Source of the DNA: Bimuria novae-zelandiae CBS 107.79
Lineage: Eukaryota; Ascomycota; Dothideomycetes; Pleosporales; Didymosphaeriaceae
DNA: 64,000 nt
NCBI GenBank assembly: GCA_010015655.1
Contig: ML976785.1
Location: forward strand, 76,392 to 140,391
Direction of reading: 5' to 3'
Shown: in pieces, positions 43,601-53,535 of the stretch
Layout: each line of letters starts with the position of its first letter
Numbering within the stretch: the stretch's first letter is position 1
Program-made: the position numbers and the translations under genes
Notes under the pieces: generated by a model
Told to the model about the DNA's origin: nothing
What the model saw: the letters and a program-made list of their open reading frames with translations, nothing else
The model's database searches: none

Positions 43601-45140
43601 GTAAAGATAAGAATAATATATGTAGTCCACTATAGAACATGCCTGGACCGCTGATGAAATGCAGAGCGCGATGATGAGGTTCATCAGTGCATCGGTTGCC
43701 CTTGCTTCCCCTTTGTTTCTATGAGATATCCTAGTTTAAGCATAGAGCATTTTGGTCGGTGTTTTTGGAAGACTATCCCATGGCAATGGCCCCATCTTGT
43801 CTTCAGACAGCGCGCCGAGCGCGCCACCACATTTGGTTTTCAAAGCTTTATTTTTATTCCCCTCCAGAGGAGTGAGTTTGTGTGAGGAAGCAAAACCCTT
43901 ACAAGAAGAGGAGGAGAGATTGATGTAGTGTTCTGTCCCCCAAGAACTAATGAAACAGCGTGGCGTCTACCCCTCCACGCCAATGGGGATCATCTCCGTC
44001 ACAGTCCTTTTCTTCGTGTAAAGCTTCTAGACACATAGTGCCGGAGTCATACGATGTGGAGTTGTGGATTTTCCGAGCTTGGTCTAAAGATCACATGATT
44101 GGGCATTGCGGTGTGGTTTTTACACAAACGTAAAGCAGCGACATGGGTTATTCGTAAGGTAGTTTTTAGAAGGCTAAAGAAAGCTCCATTTTAGCAGGAA
44201 GTGGACGATTTTAGTCTCCTTCCAAGACGTGAGGTCCTGTGGGGGAAGAAAGGCATTGAGAAGAACAGGGCTGATTTAAGTAAGCGCTCATCATCTGGAG
44301 CTTGTTACGCTCACAATTTTCGGTGTGTAAGTGGTGGTGATGATCAGCGTACTTTTCGGCCTTGTGCCATGGTGATGAGACAGTGTTTTGAGCTCCTTGT
44401 TCTGGATTGGGCTTCTTGGTTAAAATCAGCCGCAGCAAACTATCGCGCGGTATGTCTACCATCACCGCTGGACGGTGCTGACGCTTCTTTATCGCCGATG
44501 TAGGGCACTGAAAGCATAGCATTGCCATGCCCATGAGTTGAGAAAGTCGGGCCGGGAAGAGCAACATAGGGTTCTTCAGAGAGAAATTTTGGCCACACAG
44601 AAGCCACACTCATTGTACCTACGGCTTTCTACTTTTGGTCGCCACTCACCTCCACATACGATGTTCCCACCACTTTGTTATACACTTCTACAGACGGAGA
44701 GATTTATTTGGAAGAAAGGCATCCGGGGGAAAGACGAACAATGAACTGAATAACCATCAACGAAGCTCAAACGGCTGCGATCTAGCGAAACTGGATGGAA
44801 TTGAGACTTCTCATCGCCCTTAAAGGAAGTCATTGTTGCTTCTCAACGCATAATATACTCTGGCGAGTATTTTGCGCCCAGAAAAAGTACCCATGGAAGG
44901 GTTATTGTGGTATTTCAGACGTGGAATAGCGCATTCAAGCCGTACAGTGCAGGCTTTTTAGACGAATCCAATGCTGCACCACATAGTTCAACAGCTGTGT
45001 GTTTTTAGTCTCTCGAAAATAGAATGCGGATCTCAGTGAAGGGATTTCGTAGAGTGCGAAAAACCAGGGCTTATATAGCCCACACTCCATTTGAAGGCAT
45101 GCATCGCGGTGCAAGATGGTGATGGGCATCATCTTCTCTC
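40661..45140 (+). repeat. TTTTAG array, right block
   Basis: The same alternating units continue past the hAT. A regular run has AGTC-class starts at about 40983, 41080, 41175, 41279 and 41381 and AGAGCTCC-class starts at about 41033, 41132, 41231, 41335 and 41433, so the dimer period is 95-104 bp. GTCTGCGTCCGCATG is repeated almost unchanged at 40995-41210. Farther right the units become more diverged, but clear members persist up to TTTTTAGTCTCTCG at 45002 and GGGCTTATATAGCCC at 45067. The block ends in a C-rich stretch near 45140, followed by AT-rich DNA. No supported gene inside. Confidence 0.7.
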
Positions 45141-45680
45141 CCCCCTCCTACACAGGATATATGGCTGGAAATCTATATTAACAATTAACTTCTTAATAAA
45201 ACGTATGGGTCGGCGCTAACAACCACGTTAACGAAATTTACTGCACTATCGTTATTTTGCTAGTAAGTGGCAATAGGGGAGGGGTGAATTAATCAAAAGC
45301 TTATAAGTAGACAATTAATTCCGTCTAAAATTATATTAAATAGTACATGAATTTTAGATTCTTTAGCGAGCGAAACGCTGCTGCATCTAAAGACTAATTT
45401 TAGATAGGATGTTATATTAATATTATATTAGCTGGGTTATAACCTATGCGCAGGCTAATAAAAAGGTGTAGATATTAGAATTAATATCTCCCTAGCTATA
45501 ATATAGGCCACTATTTACTAAGAGATACGTAGTAAGGGCGTATATACCTTTTTTTAAGACGCTGTAGCGTTTAGCGTTACGTATAGTATTTTATATAAAA
45601 TATTTACTTGATAGGAGCTTATTTAAGGCTAGCGCTACTACTATGGCTTTTACCTACTTAATATCCTTTGTAAGCCCTAT
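45141..45680. other. AT-rich relic DNA left of the copia nest
   Basis: RIP-like AT-rich sequence with no identifiable family. It is the left half of the site into which the outer copia element inserted; the right half starts at 58237. Confidence 0.5.
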
Positions 45681-45833
45681 TGTAAGGGATAGGTAGGGTA
45701 GCAAGTAGGAATGAGTGACTGAGTTAATTGTAACAAGCTGAACAGAGAAACTACTTAAGTAGCAGAATCATAATCAGCAACTAGTCTACATTAGGTTAGT
45801 AATATTATATAATATCGTATTCTACTCTAACAC
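45681..45833 (-). repeat. Copia A LTR (3')
   Basis: 153 bp with TG...CA ends; strongly similar to 58080-58231, differing mainly by transitions. Confidence 0.93.
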
Positions 45834-46231
45834 ACCTCTTATAGCACAAAGGTAACGGAGTGCTGTCAGGTAGAATAAAGCAAAACGAGTAAACAAAGGG
45901 CCTCTAGGGCACCTCCCTAGGAAAAACTCTATTATGTAACAAACCTATCCTCCTCGAAACTAACACTATATTAGCGGATATTAGTTATTCCTAGTTGCCT
46001 TAAAAATTACTCATGCTTGCTAATATTAGAGAGAGACTTCGTTAATCTATTAGCAGGCATATTAGTAGTTCCTATCTAGGTAACGTCTATGTTCCCGGCT
46101 TAAACTTGCTCGCGGATCCACATCTAATACACTTTAATATGTCGAAACTTTGTGTCGAGCTTTTCTTCATCCTTGTTCGCGATAGAGACCGTTTGCTGGT
46201 TGTCGCAGTACAATGTAGGTCGAACCTCTAG

Positions 46232-46396
46232 TGTTAGCCAACATCACAACTCTAGAATATTCTACTATGTCGTCACACAGTCATGTGACCTTGCAGATCC
46301 AGAATCTTCTGGATACTCCACTTCATGTATATAGCCACTCTAACTTCTATTAGATAAGAATTAACCCAGTTCGCCTCCTGCTGTGGTACGCACATA
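46232..46396 (+). repeat. Copia B 5' LTR
   Basis: 165 bp; differs from 53371-53535 by a handful of C/T and G/A transitions, including CACACA to CACATA at the very end. Confidence 0.95.
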
Positions 46397-46409
46397 GTTA
46401 TAAGCCCGG
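46397..46409 (+). other. Copia B primer-binding site (half-tRNA iMet type)
   Basis: GTTATAAGCCCGG starts immediately after the LTR. It is complementary, apart from one G-to-A change, to the anticodon-stem 3' end of a fungal initiator tRNA-Met (CCGGGCTCATAAC). Copia and Ty5 use such half-tRNA primers. Confidence 0.6.
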
Positions 46410-46449
46410 ATTACACTCATAATTAATAATTACTAAGTTTATTTTTATA

Positions 46450-46498
46450 ACGTGTTCCACCAGTCATCCGCGCACACCAGTCATCCGCGCACCCCACC
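46450..46498. repeat. Left TIR of the intact Fot1-like element
   Basis: Begins ACGTGTTCCACCAGTCATCC and is identical in reverse complement to 48228-48276. Confidence 0.95.
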
Positions 46499-46577
46499 CA
46501 GACGCGCGACACCTCAACACCGATTACTCAACAACCAGAGGGTATTTCTGTATGCAACTTCATATATAGATAGCTAG

Positions 46578-48194
46578 CTACTTTCTACACTGGGTCATCT
46601 TGTGTCCTTGCTCATGGCACTTGCTACACGTTGGTGGTGCTCGCTGGCGACCTGGCGTAGACGCAGTTTGACCAGCCTCAACGAGAGCTTGATGGGCTGT
46701 AGCAGCCAGAGCACGGCCTTGCTCAGCCTGTAGAGCGCCTCCTCTAGCAATATACTGTCGCTGCCTACTCTGCCTTTGTCTACGGCGATGGTTGGCTGCC
46801 CGTAGCTTCTTAACTTCCTCTGCTAAGAGAGTCGCTGAGTTCATCGCAAGCTGACAGCCTTTGACAAGCTGCCCAAGCATCTGGTGTGTAGGGCTCTGGG
46901 GCGGTCGTTGCAGACGATTACGTATAAGCATAGCCTGCTGCTCAACCTGAGTAGTAGTGTGAGGCGTCTCAGCTGTCCATGCTGGCTCAGCGCCCGTCTG
47001 TGGTGGTGACGGTGTCCTGACTATAGTCAGGCATGAGAGGACCCGATCTGGACAGGAAGGCACCAGCCCTGTCGCTTGAAAGCCAGCCTTAATGTTCTGC
47101 TCTGTAAAAACATCCTTACGTACACGTGGGTAGATTGACAGGAACTCTTCCTTGTCTACATGATAGACATGCTGTCTGGCTAGCTCAGTCACCTCATGTC
47201 CGTACGCTGTCTTGAGAGGTGAGAAACAGCCGACATCTAGAGGCTGCAGGAGGTGGCTCGTGTAGGCAGGCATACAGAGGCTGACGATCCTGTGTGCCCT
47301 ACAGTACTGATCGAACTCAGGGGTAGCGTGGCTGCTATGACCGTCCAAAATGAGTAGCCGCCACGTGCCTACTGTACGAGACTCTGTATGTCGATTGAAG
47401 TGCTCTAGCCAGGCGAGCCCTAGGTTATCTGTCGTCCAGCCATTGTCGCTGACAGCCAGTACCCAGCCAGCGGGTAGGTTAGTGTACCAGCTGGCCTGGT
47501 GGAGCTTGCCAGGTAGGATGATGAAGGGTGGTATAGACCACCCAGCTGCGCAGACGGCTTCAATCGTCGTAACGTAGTCTCGATTGCCTGGCTGTATGTG
47601 TATAGCCCTGCCTATAGTGTCTGAGCTGGTCACTACTCTAGACGTAGAGGCGATCCCCATCATAAAACCTGTCTCGTCAAAGTTGTAGGTGTCTGTATCG
47701 AGTATGCCGTATGTCTGTCGCGTCTCCTCCACAAGCTTGTACCAGGCAGAGATCTTAACAGGATCCTCACAGCGCGCACGCTGACTTTGGAAGCTCCTAG
47801 TCCACTTGGTCTGTAGTTCTGGCTGAGCCTTGATGAAGCGTGATACCCAGTTCTTACCCACTGGCTGTGGGGCAGGGATCTGGCCGCGCGCAGCGAGTAG
47901 ATGGTCGGCCATCCTCCGTACGTCAATGATGTAAGGTGGAAATCCACGTCGGTTGAGGTCTAGTATCCACTCTACTAGAGCCTGTTCCTCTGTAGGGTAT
48001 AGCTTTCGTTTCTGGGCGTTGGCAACAGCCTGAGGGCGAGCACCTCTAGCGCGGTCGCGGATAGTTGATTCGGGGATATTGTACAGTCGCGCAGCCTGAC
48101 GGCGACTTCTAACCTGCTTAGTCCGAATCGCCTGCATTGATAAAGCTAGTCTGCCTTCTTTCTGGAGTTGCTGGGTGTCCTGTGTGGCTGGCAT
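46578..48194 (-). CDS. Fot1/pogo-type transposase with a C-terminal CCHC zinc knuckle
   Basis: One uninterrupted frame of 538 residues. A psq-type helix-turn-helix is at about residues 20-50 (RSRRQAARLYNIPESTIRDR), followed by a CENP-B/Tc5-type domain up to about 125 (VGKNWVSRFIKAQPEL). The DDE_1 catalytic triad is Asp173 (YNFDETGF), Asp284 (LILDGHSSH) and Asp320 (LLQPLDVGCFSPLKTAYGHE), all present. A Gln/Arg-rich C-terminal region (about 465-515) precedes Cys523-Cys526-His531-Cys536, a retroviral-type CX2CX4HX4C knuckle. The transposase cuts and pastes the element at TA sites. Codon use and GC content are far from the AT-rich surroundings, showing recent arrival. Confidence 0.96.
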   Translation of the reverse strand: MPATQDTQQLQKEGRLALSMQAIRTKQVRSRRQAARLYNIPESTIRDRARGARPQAVANAQKRKLYPTEEQALVEWILDLNRRGFPPYIIDVRRMADHLLAARGQIPAPQPVGKNWVSRFIKAQPELQTKWTRSFQSQRARCEDPVKISAWYKLVEETRQTYGILDTDTYNFDETGFMMGIASTSRVVTSSDTIGRAIHIQPGNRDYVTTIEAVCAAGWSIPPFIILPGKLHQASWYTNLPAGWVLAVSDNGWTTDNLGLAWLEHFNRHTESRTVGTWRLLILDGHSSHATPEFDQYCRAHRIVSLCMPAYTSHLLQPLDVGCFSPLKTAYGHEVTELARQHVYHVDKEEFLSIYPRVRKDVFTEQNIKAGFQATGLVPSCPDRVLSCLTIVRTPSPPQTGAEPAWTAETPHTTTQVEQQAMLIRNRLQRPPQSPTHQMLGQLVKGCQLAMNSATLLAEEVKKLRAANHRRRQRQSRQRQYIARGGALQAEQGRALAATAHQALVEAGQTASTPGRQRAPPTCSKCHEQGHKMTQCRK

Positions 48195-48227
48195 CGTGGG
48201 TGTTGTGTAGAGACGCGTCGTGATTTT

Positions 48228-48276
48228 GGTGGGGTGCGCGGATGACTGGTGTGCGCGGATGACTGGTGGAACACGT
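48228..48276. repeat. Right TIR of the intact Fot1-like element
   Basis: Perfect inverted partner of 46450-46498. Confidence 0.95.
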
Positions 48277-48289
48277 TATAGACCTTATT

Positions 48290-51200
48290 GTCAATAGCCG
48301 TGACGTTAGTATCGGAGACCTTATTATTAATCGCCGTAGCATTAGCGTCGAAGACCTGATATAGACGATAGCTATAAAGTGGTGTCGCTATTAATTACGA
48401 TATTGCTTAGCGACCAAGGAGTCACACGCGTGACTGTTATACTAGATAGACTAGTAGATTAGGAGTCCTGGTTCTAGCTACGACGAGAGAAGGCTATTAT
48501 AGACGGTATCTAAAAATACTACGACATCTTAAAGCTAAAGGATGAGCTACTAAAGCTTACTAAGCCCACAAAACCATTACCTAGCGCTATTAAGGCTAGA
48601 GCAACCGCGATTAGCTAGCTAGATATAGGCTAGCAGGTAATGTACAGTGATCTCCTTTAGGACTAGAGATACAAAAGAACAGAATATACAAACCTAAAGT
48701 GGAGAGAAGGCGAGCTTCTTATAGAAATTAGCTGCACTATCGCGACTCGCCACCTCTACTTAATTAATAGAAAAGACGATATCTATAATTAATTAATCGC
48801 GCTTAAGTAGTAGCTTACACTAACTATAGCTGCACGTAGTAGAGAGCTAGTAACTAAATACCGCGCTCTGCAGGAGAAGCCTTAAAGCCGCAACCTTAAA
48901 TAATAGCTTAATAACTAGATTTATATTACAAATTAATGCAGGGAGGCAGACCTTCCTAAGACAATAGGCTATTAAGCCTAAGATAATTTTCTAGTAGTTA
49001 TTAGAATAATTGCTCCTAAGTAGGCCGCTGCATCACACCACGACCTTATTCTAAAAGAAACTATTAGGATAACAGATAAGATTTAATCTCTAGCAGACTA
49101 TGTTGCCTAATTTAGGATGTATTATTAATAAATCGGACTTACTACGGCTTCACCCGGAACGTTTGCTACACTAGGCGTTTTAGCACAATAAAGCCAAGAA
49201 CAGAAAGAACGATCGCCAAAGGGAAAACCAGAGTGTATCTGTGGAAGCCGACACTGGTACAAAGACTGCTGGTACCTAGTCCCAGACCATCCGAAGAGAC
49301 TAAAGAACTTCTAACTAGTATAGGCCACGCAAGCTAAGGTCATAGAGGCCTTAAAGGACCTAGAGCAAGTTAAGAAAATTAGTAATATCTTTGCAAGAGA
49401 TAGGATAAGCATAAAGAAGGTAGATAAGCTAATAAAGCTTAATAACAGAAAGACGTTAATAAGTTATAATTAGAGGTTTGCTGCCCACAGCTTATTCTTT
49501 ATTATATAGCCGCAACAGGTGCAGCAGAAAGCGCTACCTATAATTATTAATTAATAAATCTTAGACCCTGGTTCTAACATTTATATCTATAACTTAACCT
49601 GTTTCGGATGGACGGAGACGCGCAAGGCAGAACTAGAGGATATTCTCTTTATAGGAGGATTAACAGTACCTATACAAGCCTAGGGAAAAGTTACTTTTAA
49701 TATAAACTTGCCTTATAGCATAGGTTAGATCTAACTTATAGATATTACTCTTGTAGAAGGTTTCTTCACGAACGTTATAAGCCTCTTAAGATGCCGAGCA
49801 ATAGGTGTGCAGTTTGACTTAGGACAAGATGTGATATATTAGTATTATCCGTCAAATGTCATTTGCTCGCTACAACACAAGGACGGCCACTGGATCATCG
49901 ATGCCGAGGACAACGATCGACCGACGCCGAGTAGTTTTGCCACAGCGCTTCGGAGAGCATACAAGGCCTTAAGAGAAGATCGACGCCCAATTGCAGCATC
50001 CTACATTGAAGCTTATGAGTTATTTGCTTATGCAAGCAAGGAAGCAATCAATTATGTAAACGAGAACGTGAGAGGGATAGCTCTAGACCCAGATACCCGA
50101 GCACCTTGATTACGAGAATGCGACACATGCATTAAAGCGAAATTGGCAGCTTAAGTGAGCAGACGCTAGCCCGAAGAACAGGCTATAAGGCCATTCTATC
50201 GCATTATAATCAATCTTGTGCAGCTTATCCCTACAGGGGAGACCTGCTACAACGGAGACTAATACTTGCTACACGCCGTGTGCGAGTATTTAAAGTGGCA
50301 TGAAGTAATCACACTCACAGATAAGACACTGCACTTAGTAGTGCCAGCGCTAAAAGTATTAATTAACAAGATCTAGCGTTAGTATAGGTACATTATAGTT
50401 ATACTTAAGATTAATAGTGAGCGGGGCTATAGTCTTAAGCTCTATAATATTACGAAGCAAGCAGGCTTTAAGATTAAGTTATAAGCTCTAGATACTACTA
50501 AGTAGCTTAGTACAGTAGAAAAAGCAGGACATGTTATTATTATAAAAGTAAGAGCGCTTCGAATTCAAGTAGGACTGCTAAAGTTACTATTAAATAAACT
50601 AGCTATTACTACCGCTCAAATCGCCAATGTCACACTAACAAAAGCTATTAATTGGAAAACGCCCTATAAGCTTATTTACGGCAAGCAGCCTTTAGTTGCT
50701 TATTTTGCTCCAATTAGATGCAAAGCTTACATTCTTAATAAAAAGCTAAAGAAGGCTAATAAGCTTAAATCTCGCACTTTTGTTAGATACCTGGTTAAAT
50801 ACGACTCTACCAACATTTTTCGTATTTAGCTACCTAAAAAGGACCAGGTAATTCGCGTACAAGACGTGATTTTCAAGCGCGAGAGTTGTTTCGGTGATGA
50901 CTTAGAGAGAAAGGCTGTGACACAGGAAGAAATTAAGGTCTTGGATATACCTTACTCCTAAGACACACAGGCCACTCTAACCGATCTAATTAAGCCGATG
51001 CAGTCACGGCTTCACACTATACCCAATCGAAACAAGGAGGATGACCCTTATATGGCCTATCTACCAACGCCGGAGCCATCAATTCGTGGCAACACAGCGC
51101 CGCCTCAGCAGGAGGAAGGCGAGGATATCTTCAACACAGGCGCGCAGAATGCGCAGGATGACCAGCAAACTGCAGAAGAGCAGAACACCAAACAACAATT

Positions 51201-53340
51201 GCAAGAGCAATTGCTCCAAGAGATGCAGTCTCAAGAAGACATACAGTCTAATTAAGAAGAAGATGGCCTAACAATACATGTCAGAGCACTGCAGCAGGAG
51301 AATGTTACTAGTCAAGGACAAGGGCCACTTATGCCAATCGCATTAGACCACCAAAGCCAGCCTCAAAAAGCACCTTCCACTCTACCCAAAGGATGGGCGA
51401 GTTCAGACGAATATGTTCCAGATCGACGGAGAAACAACGCACCCAGAATGGCTGATCCCGAGGTTAGAAGCAGCAGCAACATTATAGCAGGCAAATAAGC
51501 AAGGAAGCAACTAAATTAGGCCTTTACTACATACTATACAGCTTTTGCAGTCGTAATAAATCTAATAGCCCTAGCAAAGCTAGCTAGAGAACTACTAAAG
51601 ATAAGGCTTTATCGCAATTAGCTACCGCCACCGCCTAAGCGCTAGAAAGACCTTAAGAATTATTTATTTAGCGTAGAGTTTACCTAGGTAGTTCGAGCAG
51701 AGTTTAAGAGCTGCTAGAAAAAGCACTATTTTAAGCGCACTAAGGTAATATTAGCTACAGCAAATGCTAAGATACTGCCCCTAATATAGGTTTTTACGTA
51801 CAAGTTTAATAAAGATAGATATCTATATAAGTTTAAGGCACGACTCTGCGTACGAGGGGACTTATAAGACACGTAGGGAGACACGTATGCTATAACACTT
51901 ACTATAAAAGTGTTTCGAGCACTTATCGCTTTAGTAGCAGCCTTTAGCCTGCTAATATTTTAGTTTAATACATTAAACGCCTTTCTTAACGCTCGACTAC
52001 CGCGAAAGATGTACTATCGTACCCTAGAAGGATTTATAAACACATTTGGTGAGCTTCTTAAGCTACAACGAGCACTTTACGGCCTTAAGGAAGCACCGTT
52101 GCTTTAGTACTAAGAGCTGTTATTAACCTTAAAGAAGCTTGGCCTAAAGCTAGTACTAAGAGTTCTATGTTTGTTCACGAACAAGCAGTTAATTGTGTTC
52201 TTTTATGTCGACGATATTATCGTCCTCGTATATCCGCTTAATATAAGCGCCTACTAAGCGTTTAAGCAACAGCTGCTTATTACATATAACATTCGCGAGC
52301 TAGGAGAGCTTAAGTGGTTCCTAGGGATTTGAGTCATTCAAGAAGAGCTTACAAGATCTATTTACTTAATCTAGGACTTATTGATAAGATCGCAACAAAG
52401 TTTGACCTTAAGCTTAATAGACGATATCTAGACGTACTATTAAAGGAAAACAACCTTACGCCTTTAACAGAGGAACCAAGCGTAGCACGAATATATAGAT
52501 ATTAGTAATTAGTTAGCTTACTAGCATATATTTTAACCTTAACGCGCCTAGACGTCGCGTAAGCACACTTAATACTGGCACGTTATCTTTAGAATCTAGG
52601 TTAGAAGTATATGCATGCAGCGCAGCATGTTTAGTAATACCTTATTAGTATAAAGAACCTTGCTATTCGTGCATTAGCAGATATATAAGGCGGAATTACG
52701 AGCATCTTAACACTAGAATTGGCTTAGCAAGAACTAGAACCGTTGTTCTATGGCACATCAGATGCGGCCTTTGCAGATGAGCCACACACTCGTCGAAGTT
52801 TCTAAGGCTATCTTTTCAAGCTTTACGACCTACCTATTAATTAGAAAGCGACAATTTAACGATTAGTTATAAAATTAACTACCGAGGCTAAGCTACTATC
52901 TCTATTACTAGCAAGAGGAGAGATAGAGTAGTGGTAACGCTTCTTTTAGGCAATTTAATTCGACCTAGAGTTTACACTATCTCTCTGGTGCGATAACCAG
53001 CAAACTGTCTTAATTGCAACTAAGACAGCCGATAAGCTTTAGACAAAGCTTAAGCACGTAGACGTGCACCACCACTAGATACGTCAGGAAGTATTAGAAG
53101 GCAGATTGCAGATTGAATGGAAGCCTACCGCAGAAATGCCAGCCAACGGCCTCACAAAGATCTTTCCACGCCAAAAGCACGCCAGCTTTGTACGCCAGCT
53201 AGGACTTAGCGATATTTCAGCATTACTAGAGCCTCGAACAGACTCAGAGGATATTGTACCAAACGAGCTTGGAGGGTGGTACTAGAGGAACACACGCAGA
53301 GATCACTAAGAGCTTAGAGTTACTCCTTTTTTAGCTTTTG
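48290..53340 (+). pseudogene. Copia B gag-pol, RIP-damaged
   Basis: The plus strand shows a gag zinc knuckle at about 49235-49280 (ECICGSRHWYKDCWYLVP). The protease site at about 49560-49580 reads ILDPGSN where D-S/T-G is expected. The integrase zinc region is near 50105-50150 (CDTCIKAKL) and its C-terminal part near 50650-50900 (TPYKLIYGKQPLVAYF). A less damaged linker at 50990-51480 is Gln-rich. Reverse transcriptase includes ALYGLKEAP near 52080 and an intact YVDD box at 52204-52215. RNase H ends with ADGLTK-like MPANGLTKIFPRQKHASFVR near 53130-53190. Many TAG/TAA stops remain, so it cannot act by itself. Confidence 0.9.
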
Positions 53341-53360
53341 TTTCTGCAATTCACTCAAAC

Positions 53361-53370
53361 TAGGGGGGTG
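53361..53370 (+). other. Copia B polypurine tract
   Basis: TAGGGGGGTG lies directly before the 3' LTR TG at 53371. Confidence 0.85.
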
Positions 53371-53535
53371 TGTTAGCCAACATCACAACTCTAGAATATT
53401 CTACTATGTTGTCACACAGTCATGTGACCTTGCAGATCCAGAATCTTCTGGATACTCCACTTCATGTATATAGCCACTCTGACTTCTATCAGATAGGAAT
53501 TAACCCAGTTCGCCTCCTGCTGTGGTACGCACACA
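53371..53535 (+). repeat. Copia B 3' LTR
   Basis: 165 bp, followed by the target duplicate TCTAG. Confidence 0.95.

Larger units (their letters stand above)
46450..48276 (-). mobile_element. Intact Fot1/pogo-type DNA transposon
   Basis: The 1.83-kb element has perfect inverted repeats of about 49 bp (46450-46498 and 48228-48276). Each contains a direct duplication of CACCAGTCATCCGCGCA. TA flanks both ends (46448-46449, 48277-48278); the exact end is uncertain by 2 bp because the flanks read TATA. It inserted about 40 bp inside the left LTR of copia B. It encodes one uninterrupted transposase and shows none of the RIP decay of its host element, so it is young and probably still able to move. 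Confidence 0.95.
46232..53535 (+). mobile_element. Inner Ty1/copia element (copia B)
   Basis: LTRs of 165 bp (46232-46396 and 53371-53535) start TGTTAGCCAACATCACAACT and end GTACGCACACA (GTACGCACATA in the left copy). The 5-bp target duplication is TCTAG (46227-46231, 53536-53540). It inserted into the RNase H region of copia A in opposite orientation. Without the nested Fot1-like element it is about 5.5 kb. A purine tract (TAGGGGGGTG) precedes the right LTR and a primer-binding site follows the left one. Confidence 0.96.

Noticed and set aside
36105..44609. Many minus-strand open frames of 60-130 codons across the array with recurring words such as FLPP and LRRTK
   Set aside because: The recurring peptides only mirror the DNA repeat, the periods (about 105 and 230 bp) are mostly not multiples of three, and no frame continues through successive units.
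37108..45010. GTTTTTAGAGCTC in array units resembles the start of a type II CRISPR repeat (GTTTTAGAGCTA)
   Set aside because: The units are degenerate, have no constant repeat with variable spacers, no cas gene is present and the DNA is eukaryotic. The likeness covers about ten bases and is chance.
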